13,935 nt of DNA from Thermoprotei archaeon (lineage in GTDB: Archaea; Thermoproteota; Thermoprotei; QMSL01; B3-G16). Location: positions 1 through 13,935 of the forward strand of contig QMSL01000017.1 in the NCBI GenBank assembly GCA_003649665.1, given 5' to 3'. Shown piece by piece: positions 1 to 5,647 of this stretch. The notes under the pieces are model-generated. The model was not told the DNA's origin. It worked only from the letters and a program-made list of their open reading frames with translations, and did no database searches. Within the stretch, counting starts at the first letter, position 1. Each line of letters starts with the position of its first letter. The position numbers were made by a program, and so were the translations under genes.

Positions 1-117
1 CTTGAGATAATTAGGATGGCTAATGATAGTGATGTTAATGTACTAATTGATTTAGCAAGAGAGGCTGTGGAAATAGCTACTGGTATTGTGATGTATGAGC
101 TTGGACGAAAGGAGTAA
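1..117 (+). CDS. C-terminal end of an unidentified protein (partial)
   Basis: An open frame enters from the left edge and ends at a TAA at 115-117, giving the last 38 residues of a protein. The tail is helical and charged, with a segment reading DLAREAVEIATGIVMYELGR, and has no motif I can assign. The gene converges with the dehydrogenase gene, whose stop is five bases further on. The frame is supported only by being open to the window edge and by plausible residue composition, so the product is unknown. Confidence 0.55.
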   Translation, partial: LEIIRMANDSDVNVLIDLAREAVEIATGIVMYELGRKE

Positions 118-122
118 ATAGC

Positions 123-1160
123 TTAGGATTCCTCTAATTTCTGTCTTGCTATTTCGGCTATGCGTTCGGCCATTTTTGATGTGCTTACTGGTGTGGTTCC
201 TAATTTGCTAGCTATATCTAATGTGACGTATTTTCCCTCTTTTATTACCTCCTTTACGGCCTCTCTTATTATATTGGCCTTCTCGGTTAGTCCTATGTGT
301 TCAAGTAGCATTGCGGAAGCGAGGATCATGGCACTTGGATTTGCTATTCCCTTGCCTGCTATATCAGGAGCTGTACCATGTGCTGTCTCAAATATTGCAT
401 ATTCATTGCCAATATTGGCACTAGGTAGTATTCCAACTGTGCCTATTAGGCCGGCAATTACTCCTGAGAGTATATCGCCGAACATGTTGCTTGTCACGAT
501 TACGTCGAACTTGCTAGGCCTTGATATGAGTTCTGCTACTACACTATCAATGAGCATGTCCTCTGCCAATATTCTATCCTGCTTCCTCGCTTCCTTAAGG
601 AATTCCTCACGTAGCATGCCACAGGTTTCCTTAAGTATATTGGCTTTATGAGCTAAGGTTATTTTCTTTCGATTATGGGCAATAGCATATCTAAAGGCAA
701 ATGAGATGAGGCGTTTGCAGTTATCCCGTGACATATATCTGATGGATATTGAATGATGTTTATATGGGTCTAGAGAGCATTCAGCGCCAACGTATAATCC
801 CTCAATACCTTCTCTTATAAGGATTAGGTCTATGTCCGTATAGCGTGTGGGAAGGCCTGGAATATACTTAGCAGGCCTAATTATTGCATATAGGTCGAAA
901 ATTCTTCTTAGCGTTACGTTGACACTACGGTAGCCGCTACCGATTGGCGTCTCCAAGGGGCCTTTTAGTGCAACTTTATTTCTCCTTATGCTTTCAATTA
1001 CGTCCTCTGGTAGTGGATTGCCCTCTTCCTCATATGCCTTACGGCCAGCGTTGACAACCTCCCAATCTATGTCCACTTCTATAGCGTCAAGGACCTTTAA
1101 TGTAGCATTAACTATCTCTGGCCCTATTCCATCTCCTGGAATTAGTGTTACTCTTTTCAT
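123..1160 (-). CDS. NAD-dependent isocitrate dehydrogenase (isocitrate/isopropylmalate dehydrogenase family)
   Basis: The 345-residue protein has the normal family length and opens with the family start LIPGDGIGPEI. Oxidative decarboxylation of isocitrate to 2-oxoglutarate is the likely reaction. The substrate loop GSGYRSVNVTLRRIFDLY has Ser79 and Asn81, the pair that marks isocitrate dehydrogenases (Ser113/Asn115 in the E. coli enzyme); isopropylmalate and most homoisocitrate enzymes differ there. Arg85, Arg95, Arg116, Tyr123, Lys172 and the metal-site aspartates Asp205 and Asp229 are present. In HGTAPDIAGKG, Asp266-Ile267 replace the Lys-Tyr of NADP enzymes, pointing to NAD+. The start overlaps the preceding stop as ATGA, with AGGTGG six bases before it. 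It is the last gene of the operon. The family is certain; isocitrate over homoisocitrate or isopropylmalate is probable. Confidence 0.9.
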   Translation of the reverse strand: MKRVTLIPGDGIGPEIVNATLKVLDAIEVDIDWEVVNAGRKAYEEEGNPLPEDVIESIRRNKVALKGPLETPIGSGYRSVNVTLRRIFDLYAIIRPAKYIPGLPTRYTDIDLILIREGIEGLYVGAECSLDPYKHHSISIRYMSRDNCKRLISFAFRYAIAHNRKKITLAHKANILKETCGMLREEFLKEARKQDRILAEDMLIDSVVAELISRPSKFDVIVTSNMFGDILSGVIAGLIGTVGILPSANIGNEYAIFETAHGTAPDIAGKGIANPSAMILASAMLLEHIGLTEKANIIREAVKEVIKEGKYVTLDIASKLGTTPVSTSKMAERIAEIARQKLEES

Positions 1161-1663
1161 GCACGCCCACCTAAGGGGAATCCATGCTTTAATATGTAAT
1201 TTATAAGGCCACCTTCCTTTATTATGTCTAAGATAAGGGAAGGTAATGGCTTAAAGCGAACTATAAAGCCCTTTGTAAGATTAGTTATATGGCCTTTCTC
1301 AAGGTCTATTTCCAACGCGTCTCCTTCTTCAATTTTCGTGGTATCCGCTATTACTGCAGGAACCCCTAGGTTTATAGCATTTCTAAAGAATATCCTTGCG
1401 AAGCTCTTAGCGACTATTGCACGTATTCCTAAGGCCTTAAGTACTAATACTGCATGTTCCCTACTAGAGCCAATACCGAAGTTCTCTCCAGCTACTATTA
1501 TGTCGCCTTCTCTTACTTTCCTCGCAAAGTCAGGCCTTAAGTCCTCGAAAGCGTGTTTCGCAAGTTCCTCTATGTTTCCCCTTAAGTGAAAGAACCTACC
1601 TGGAATTATATCATCAGTACTCACGTTATCTCCAAACTTCCAGGCAGAGCCTCTAATCTTCAT
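1157..1663 (-). CDS. Aconitase-type hydro-lyase, small (swivel) subunit
   Basis: This 168-residue protein is the LeuD/HacB-type small subunit of a two-chain aconitase-superfamily isomerase, which pairs with the large subunit encoded just upstream. It has the N-terminal WKFGDNVSTDDIIPGR motif and the family signature GIGSSREHA at residues 63-71. The substrate-discriminating loop reads GRFFHLRGN, with Arg28. Methanogen homoaconitase has an arginine in the corresponding YLRT loop that reads the extra carboxylate, so the loop fits a tricarboxylate (citrate or homocitrate) better than isopropylmalate; this alignment is by eye. The ATG overlaps the large-subunit stop by one base (TAATG) and follows a strong GGAGGTG at five-base spacing, so the two subunits should be translated together. 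In this operon the likely job is citrate to isocitrate. Confidence 0.9.
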   Translation of the reverse strand: MKIRGSAWKFGDNVSTDDIIPGRFFHLRGNIEELAKHAFEDLRPDFARKVREGDIIVAGENFGIGSSREHAVLVLKALGIRAIVAKSFARIFFRNAINLGVPAVIADTTKIEEGDALEIDLEKGHITNLTKGFIVRFKPLPSLILDIIKEGGLINYILKHGFPLGGRA

Positions 1664-2913
1664 TATAGCACCTCCCTTGGATCTGTTATTTTCCCTTTTA
1701 TAGCAGATGCTGCAACTGTTGCAGGACTTGCGAGATATATTTCGGAATTGGGATTTCCCATTCTTCCCTTAAAATTCCTATTCTGAGTAGAAATACATAC
1801 CTCGCCATCTCCAAGGACTCCTAAATGAACTCCTACACATGGTCCACAACCAGGGGGTAATACGATACCACCAGCTTTGACTATGATCTCAATGATCCCC
1901 ATGCTAAGGGCCCTAAGGTATATATCTCTCGATGCCGGAGCTACTAGGAGCCTTACTCCATCTTTCACTCTTCCTTTCTTAAGGATTGAAGCAACTATTA
2001 GGAGATCTTCAAGACGGCCATTTGTACATGTACCTACAAATGCTTGATTTATCTCTATCCCTTCAACTTCAGTAACAGGCTTTACGTTATCCACCCTATG
2101 GGGAAGTGCTATAAGAGGTTCTAGGTTTTCAGCATCAATGTATACTCTAGATGAGTAGATTGCATCGGGGTCAGCTTTAAAGTCTCCTTTAAAGTCGCGT
2201 TTGTGGTCTTTTAGATATCTCCTACATACGTTATCCACTTCAATAAGTGCAGTTTTCGCACCACATTCCACAGCCATATTAGTAAGCGTAAACCTTGAAT
2301 CCATGCTTAGTTGCGATATGGTATCGCCTCGGAATTCAATTGCCTTATATACGGCGCCATTCGCTCCTAGCTTAGCTATCAAAGCCAATGCTACATCCTT
2401 CGAGTAGACGCCTTTGGGAAGCTTGCCCTGAACGACTACTTCTATTGTCTCAGGCACTTTTATCCATACTTTTCCAAATGCCATAGCAACAGCTGTATCT
2501 GTAGAGCCAAAGCCTGCAGCAAAAGCGCAAAGAGCACCTGCAGTACATGTGTGAGAATCAGCCCCAACAACTATATCGCCAGGGCTTACATATCGTTCCA
2601 CGAAGACCTGATGTATTATGCCATCTCCTACGTCATGGAGAAGTATGCCGAACTTACGCGCGAAGTTTCTGATCAATTGATGTTCATTAGATAGCTCCTT
2701 ACGGGGACTTGGAGCAGCATGGTCTATGAAAAATATTATTCTCTTTGGGTTAAATATCCTACCTACATTAAGCTTATTAAATTGCCTTATGGCAAGTGGC
2801 GCTGTGCCGTCTTGAGCTATGATCCAATCGACGGGTATAGTTACGAACTCTCCAGCATATACCTCATGCGATAGTTTATGGCTTATTATCTTCTCGACTA
2901 GCGTCATACCCAT
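1663..2913 (-). CDS. Aconitase-type hydro-lyase, large [4Fe-4S] subunit
   Basis: This is the LeuC/HacA-type catalytic subunit, 416 residues from the chosen start. It carries the family segment DSHTCTAGALCAFAAGFGS and the three cluster cysteines, Cys296 in GTCTNGR and Cys356 and Cys359 in PPGCGPCVG, followed by the conserved NRNFKGRMG and SPATVAASA blocks near the C-terminus. It should bind the iron-sulfur cluster and carry out dehydration and rehydration with the small subunit. The frame is open from an earlier ATG at 2937, but the ATG at 2913 has GAGGTG six bases upstream and begins MGMTLVEKI as in relatives. It overlaps the synthase gene by 38 bases. Because the synthase and dehydrogenase on either side look citrate-specific, I infer an aconitase role; homoaconitase or isopropylmalate isomerase remain possible. 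Confidence 0.9.
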   Translation of the reverse strand: MGMTLVEKIISHKLSHEVYAGEFVTIPVDWIIAQDGTAPLAIRQFNKLNVGRIFNPKRIIFFIDHAAPSPRKELSNEHQLIRNFARKFGILLHDVGDGIIHQVFVERYVSPGDIVVGADSHTCTAGALCAFAAGFGSTDTAVAMAFGKVWIKVPETIEVVVQGKLPKGVYSKDVALALIAKLGANGAVYKAIEFRGDTISQLSMDSRFTLTNMAVECGAKTALIEVDNVCRRYLKDHKRDFKGDFKADPDAIYSSRVYIDAENLEPLIALPHRVDNVKPVTEVEGIEINQAFVGTCTNGRLEDLLIVASILKKGRVKDGVRLLVAPASRDIYLRALSMGIIEIIVKAGGIVLPPGCGPCVGVHLGVLGDGEVCISTQNRNFKGRMGNPNSEIYLASPATVAASAIKGKITDPREVL

Positions 2914-4294
2914 GGATAACACCTCGCTGTACTGCATTACATTGCGATATTAACGTCCTAAATAGCTCAGGCGTATACTTCTTCATTAGGTCTAATAGCT
3001 CCTCGTCAGTATATATGCTGGTTCTACCTTTCTCATATGATTCCATTATTGCACGATATAATCTGTCTACAGCGGGATGATCTTTGCTTATTTGATTTTT
3101 ACCCCTTAAACCAAAGTAGAAGTTTATCCAAAGGGCTATTCCAGCTCTTCCAGAGCGATCATTTATGAAGATGCCAGGCCTTCTTCCTAGTACTCTCTCG
3201 GGATCGAATGGAAGGTAGACTTCAGGATTTTTAAGTAGACCATCGGCATGTATTCCAGCCGCTGTAGAAAATACTTTATTCCCTACGATAGGAGCTTCTT
3301 CAGCTATCCTGTATCCTATCTTTTCTCGGTAATACTTCGCTATATCAGTGATGACTTTAAGGTCTAGATCATCTTCAGTTATCTGTACATAAAATACTAA
3401 CATGACTTCTAAAGGGGTATTGCCAGCTCTCTCACCTATGCCAAGTAAGGTACAATTGACAGCGGAAGCTCCATAAAGCCATGCGCTTAAAGAGTTGGCT
3501 ACGGCAAGTGAAAAATCATTATGACCATGAAACTCTATGCACTCAGAGGGAACACCACAATGATATTTCAGCACGTGAATTATCTTCGGGATGGAACGGG
3601 GAAGTGATGTAAACGGAAATGGAAGACCTAGTCCTAACGTATCTGAAAGGCGAATCTTAACTGGAATTCCGTAATGCTCAGATAACTTCATTAGCTCTTT
3701 AACAAATGGAACGACGCAACCATAAATATCAGCTCTAGTTATGTCCTCTAAGTGACAACGAGGTATTATACCGGATTTTAACGCTTCTTCAACCACCATC
3801 AGGTACTTCCTCAGTGCTTTATCACGGGTCATATTAAGTTTATAGAATATATGGTAATCCGAGATAGATGTCAATATCCCTGTTTCATCTAGGCCTACCT
3901 CTTTAACTAACCTTAAGTCATCTAAGGTAGCTCGTATCCATCCTGTGACCTTAGGATATTTATAGTCCATATCTAATAGCTCTTGAACTACAGCCCTATC
4001 ACGTGATGAGTAAAGGAAGAATTCAGTCCACCGTATAACTCCTTTATCTCCGCTAAGGAGGGCTAAATATTCAAATAACGTGAGGATCTCTTCACGGGAA
4101 TATGGACGGAAGGCCTGTACGCCATCTCTAAACGTCGTATCGGTTAGAAATATCTCGCTTGGAAGATCGGGCATTGGAGCCATATAATCTATAACAACTC
4201 TTGGCGGTTTAACAAAGGGGAATATGTTCTTAAAAAGCCTCGGAGCATGTACATCATAAGATGATGAGGATAGATCATCTAATGACGTGTCCAT
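2876..4294 (-). CDS. Re-citrate synthase-like enzyme (isopropylmalate/homocitrate synthase family)
   Basis: A 472-residue protein with a DRE-TIM-type aldol condensation domain. Counting from the ATG at 4294, TDTTFRDG lies at 51-58 and HGHND at 256-260 (metal-binding His pair), with GIHADG at 347-352. Several segments are typical, as I recall, of Re-citrate synthases of the Clostridium kluyveri type rather than of LeuA or homocitrate synthase: an N-terminal leader with LFKNIFPFVKPPR, then IRWTEFFLYS, VTGWIRA, HLEDITRADIYG, and SGRAGIALWINFYFGL near the end. There is no LeuA-type regulatory domain. The likely reaction is acetyl-CoA plus oxaloacetate to citrate. The frame extends to a GTG at 4306, but the ATG at 4294 has GGTG six bases upstream. 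First gene of the operon. Homocitrate synthesis is the main alternative. Confidence 0.82.
   Translation of the reverse strand: MDTSLDDLSSSSYDVHAPRLFKNIFPFVKPPRVVIDYMAPMPDLPSEIFLTDTTFRDGVQAFRPYSREEILTLFEYLALLSGDKGVIRWTEFFLYSSRDRAVVQELLDMDYKYPKVTGWIRATLDDLRLVKEVGLDETGILTSISDYHIFYKLNMTRDKALRKYLMVVEEALKSGIIPRCHLEDITRADIYGCVVPFVKELMKLSEHYGIPVKIRLSDTLGLGLPFPFTSLPRSIPKIIHVLKYHCGVPSECIEFHGHNDFSLAVANSLSAWLYGASAVNCTLLGIGERAGNTPLEVMLVFYVQITEDDLDLKVITDIAKYYREKIGYRIAEEAPIVGNKVFSTAAGIHADGLLKNPEVYLPFDPERVLGRRPGIFINDRSGRAGIALWINFYFGLRGKNQISKDHPAVDRLYRAIMESYEKGRTSIYTDEELLDLMKKYTPELFRTLISQCNAVQRGVIHGYDASREDNKP
2920..2925 (-). promoter_or_regulatory. Ribosome binding site deciding the large-subunit start
   Basis: GAGGTG lies six bases before the ATG at 2913 and inside the end of the synthase gene. 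It downstream-shifts the start from the longest open frame (ATG 2937), which has no comparable site. Confidence 0.7.
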
Positions 4295-4326
4295 ATTAAA
4301 CACCACACATCTAACTTTACATTCTT

Positions 4327-4353
4327 CTTTTAAAAAGTTTACTATTATATAAA
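4327..4353 (-). promoter_or_regulatory. Promoter region of the citrate-branch operon
   Basis: Two TATA-like elements sit in series on the minus strand: TTTATATAA at 4353-4345 and CTTTTTAAAAG at 4337-4327. About 25 nt downstream, the first would start transcription near 4323 and the second near 4305, close to the start codon. A four-codon open frame (ATG at 4310, TAA at 4298-4296) ends one base before the synthase ATG. Which box is used cannot be read from sequence. Confidence 0.5.
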
Positions 4354-4470
4354 GTTATCTCTACCTTTTTGTAGGCACTATGGCGTTAAAAATATAGCTA
4401 AGTCAAAGGATAATATATAAAATTAAAGGTAAAATGAACGCCTTTATGTAGTTAAATAACCAATTGAACA

Positions 4471-4887
4471 TTATAAACCTATATAAGTCACGTAAATATG
4501 GCGTTCCCTAGAGAGGTAGCATTGATTTTCCACAAAGAAAATACCATTAGAGCCTATTGCGAGACTCCCTTCTCTAACTGGGAGGGAGAGATGCGTACCG
4601 AGGACTGTAGATCTTAAGTGAGCATAGGCATTACCCTCATGGGACCAGTCGAATATTACAGGAACTAAGTTCCAAAGCTCTTTCTCCTTTATATTCCTTA
4701 TGGCCCTAGGATCGGCTACTAAAAGTGCACCAGTACTTCCCATACATTCAATCACTACTAGACCATCACGTGCGCCTATTTTCTTTAGGAATGCGTTTAT
4801 GATACTGCCTATTTCAAAAAGGCCATTAGGACCATATGTTCTAATTATGAAATCGTATACACTAACCTTCACCGACTGCTGTGACAT
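4471..4887 (-). CDS. YjbQ/UPF0047 family protein, paralogue B
   Basis: The 138-residue protein matches the family's single beta-rich domain in length and layout. It keeps the central block HEGNAYAHLRSTVLGTHLSLPV (His83, Asn86, His90) and ends with the usual GIFFVE strand. However, the family's first histidine motif (PHTT) is replaced by Cys48-Met-Gly-Ser, the Asn-Glu before the DP at 59-60 is missing, and the Leu-Gly-Thr-Trp-Gln motif has become IGSNG. Family members such as E. coli YjbQ form trimers and have a weak thiamine-phosphate synthase activity; their physiological role is unclear. The ATG has a strong GGAGGTG seven bases upstream and overlaps the end of the upstream paralogue by 26 bases. 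With so many motif changes, an unaltered family activity is unlikely for this chain alone. Confidence 0.82.
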   Translation of the reverse strand: MSQQSVKVSVYDFIIRTYGPNGLFEIGSIINAFLKKIGARDGLVVIECMGSTGALLVADPRAIRNIKEKELWNLVPVIFDWSHEGNAYAHLRSTVLGTHLSLPVREGSLAIGSNGIFFVENQCYLSRERHIYVTYIGL

Positions 4888-5236
4888 ATACTACCACCTC
4901 CTTCTCATCATTACTAGTATTTACTAGTACTATTTGTTGCCATGCTCCTAAACGTAGAGCACCGTTAACTATTGGTAACGTAATGCCCCTTCCGAGCACT
5001 ACAGACACCAATTTGTCTATGCCCTTAATTCTTAAGTACTCCTCAATGTATCTCTTAAGATCATCAAAGAGGCGAGGATCATATTCTATTGTTATGATTG
5101 CACAGTCCTCATTGGGCGTAAATGCATTTACCACGCCGCGTTTAATCCCCTTAACTATACTAGATATGCGCTCTGTCAGATTTATGAATTGCCAAGGACC
5201 GATACTTATGCTGAAATCGTATGTTTCACAGATCAT
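4862..5236 (-). CDS. YjbQ/UPF0047 family protein, paralogue A
   Basis: From the ATG at 5236 this is a 124-residue family member starting MICETYDFSISI, as relatives do. It keeps the Glu51-Tyr-Asp-Pro motif and LGAWQQI (Trp99, Gln100) that its downstream neighbour lacks. It has no histidine at all: the PHTT motif reads PNED (Asn42), and the EGN-x-x-AH block that precedes the conserved Leu-Gly strand is gone. The frame is open to an ATG at 5302, but the 22 extra residues do not look like the family, while the ATG at 5236 has AGGTGG six bases upstream. It is the first gene of a two-gene unit with paralogue B. The pair may form a mixed oligomer. The family is fairly sure; the function is not known. 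Confidence 0.78.
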   Translation of the reverse strand: MICETYDFSISIGPWQFINLTERISSIVKGIKRGVVNAFTPNEDCAIITIEYDPRLFDDLKRYIEEYLRIKGIDKLVSVVLGRGITLPIVNGALRLGAWQQIVLVNTSNDEKEVVVYVTAVGEG

Positions 5237-5242
5237 GAGTTG

Positions 5243-5248
5243 CCACCT
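5243..5248 (-). promoter_or_regulatory. Ribosome binding site deciding the paralogue A start
   Basis: AGGTGG lies six bases before the ATG at 5236, matching the spacing of the other sites in the window. The upstream ATG at 5302 has none, although it sits only about 8 nt after the predicted transcript start and could be read without a leader. Confidence 0.6.
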
Positions 5249-5332
5249 ATTAGGAGACATGAAAGATTCGTCGTTTAAACATATCTCAGCACATTCTCTC
5301 ATTAAATCAAATTATTAAATCAATACGATGAC

Positions 5333-5340
5333 CTTTATAT
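5333..5340. promoter_or_regulatory. Near-symmetric TATA box shared by two divergent transcripts
   Basis: The plus strand reads TTTATATA and the minus strand TATATAAA. Centred near 5336, it lies about 26 nt before the expected 5' end of the first C/D sRNA (near 5362) and about 26 nt before a plausible start near 5310 for the YjbQ-like pair on the other strand. Confidence 0.6.
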
Positions 5341-5361
5341 AGCCTTTGAGGAGAGGAAAAT

Positions 5362-5420
5362 ATAGATGATGTAAAGGCGGGCTTAACTGATATATGATGA
5401 TTGCGGTCGTAGCTGATCCA
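5362..5420 (+). ncRNA. Box C/D guide sRNA 1
   Basis: The order and spacing of a dual-guide archaeal C/D sRNA are complete: box C ATGATGT (5366-5372, six of seven consensus bases), a 14-nt guide (5373-5386), D' box CTGA (5387-5390), a 3-nt spacer, C' box ATGATGA (5394-5400, perfect), a 12-nt guide TTGCGGTCGTAG (5401-5412) and D box CTGA (5413-5416). Such RNAs direct 2'-O-methylation of rRNA or tRNA through L7Ae, Nop5 and fibrillarin. By the D+5 rule the predicted targets are the G in CUACGACCGCAA and the G in UUAAGCCCGCCUUU; I cannot place either in a specific RNA. The terminal stem is weak. The ends are approximate. Confidence 0.8.
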
Positions 5421-5440
5421 TCTAACTAAAAATTAGAAGT

Positions 5441-5448
5441 AAATATTA
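5441..5448 (+). promoter_or_regulatory. Possible TATA box for guide sRNA 2
   Basis: AAATATTA is centred about 26 nt before the predicted 5' end of the second sRNA. It is a weak match, and the second sRNA could instead be cut from a transcript that begins before the first. Confidence 0.3.
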
Positions 5449-5469
5449 TTCCATATATAGCGAAGCCTA

Positions 5470-5532
5470 AGTGGATGATGAGTACCACCGGGAGCTTAGT
5501 AAGGGATGCTGAACCGAGATTAAGCTGACACT
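5470..5532 (+). ncRNA. Box C/D guide sRNA 2
   Basis: A second C/D sRNA lies about 50 bases after the first on the same strand. Box C ATGATGA (5475-5481, perfect) is followed by a 13-nt guide GTACCACCGGGAG, a degenerate D' box CTTA (5495-5498), a 7-nt spacer, a C' box ATGCTGA with one mismatch (5506-5512), a 12-nt guide ACCGAGATTAAG (5513-5524) and D box CTGA (5525-5528). The flanks pair as AGTG (5470-5473) with CACT (5529-5532), giving the expected short terminal stem. Predicted methylated bases are the second A of CUUAAUCUCGGU and the third C of the CCC run in CUCCCGGUGGUAC. I do not recognise the target RNAs. Confidence 0.75.
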
Positions 5533-5540
5533 ATGAATAA

Positions 5541-5545
5541 TTTTT
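5541..5545 (+). terminator. T-run after guide sRNA 2
   Basis: Five T residues begin nine bases after the end of the second sRNA's terminal stem, a usual position for archaeal oligo-T termination. The run is short, so confidence is limited. Confidence 0.35.
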
Positions 5546-5600
5546 ACATACTTAATTGTGGCATTATCGAACATTTCATTGAGAGGAGAGGACGAAACAC

Positions 5601-5608
5601 TTATAAAC
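5601..5608 (+). promoter_or_regulatory. TATA box of the ABC half-transporter gene
   Basis: TTATAAAC with an A-rich stretch (GAAACAC) just upstream is centred about 26 nt before a start near 5630. That leaves roughly 18 nt of leader before the ATG at 5648. Confidence 0.5.
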
Positions 5609-5647
5609 GTAAGTAATCTTCATTAGAGGCTACGAAGTGAAGAGTAA

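Noticed and set aside
123..4306. Reading the four-gene operon as leucine biosynthesis (LeuA, LeuC, LeuD, LeuB)
   Set aside because: The synthase lacks the LeuA regulatory domain and has Re-citrate-synthase segments, and the dehydrogenase has the isocitrate-type Ser79/Asn81 pair. Lysine or coenzyme B (homocitrate) synthesis is a better alternative but also fits the dehydrogenase less well.
4379..4506. Repeated TATGGCGTT (4379-4387 and 4498-4506) and an inverted AACGCC near 4437-4442
   Set aside because: Too short, one copy lies in coding sequence, and no regular spacing or extended stem is seen; chance is likely.
5300..5647. tRNA or riboswitch in the 345-base stretch without protein genes
   Set aside because: No cloverleaf, CCA-type acceptor stem or T-loop motif was found; the recognisable content is the two C/D sRNAs and promoters.
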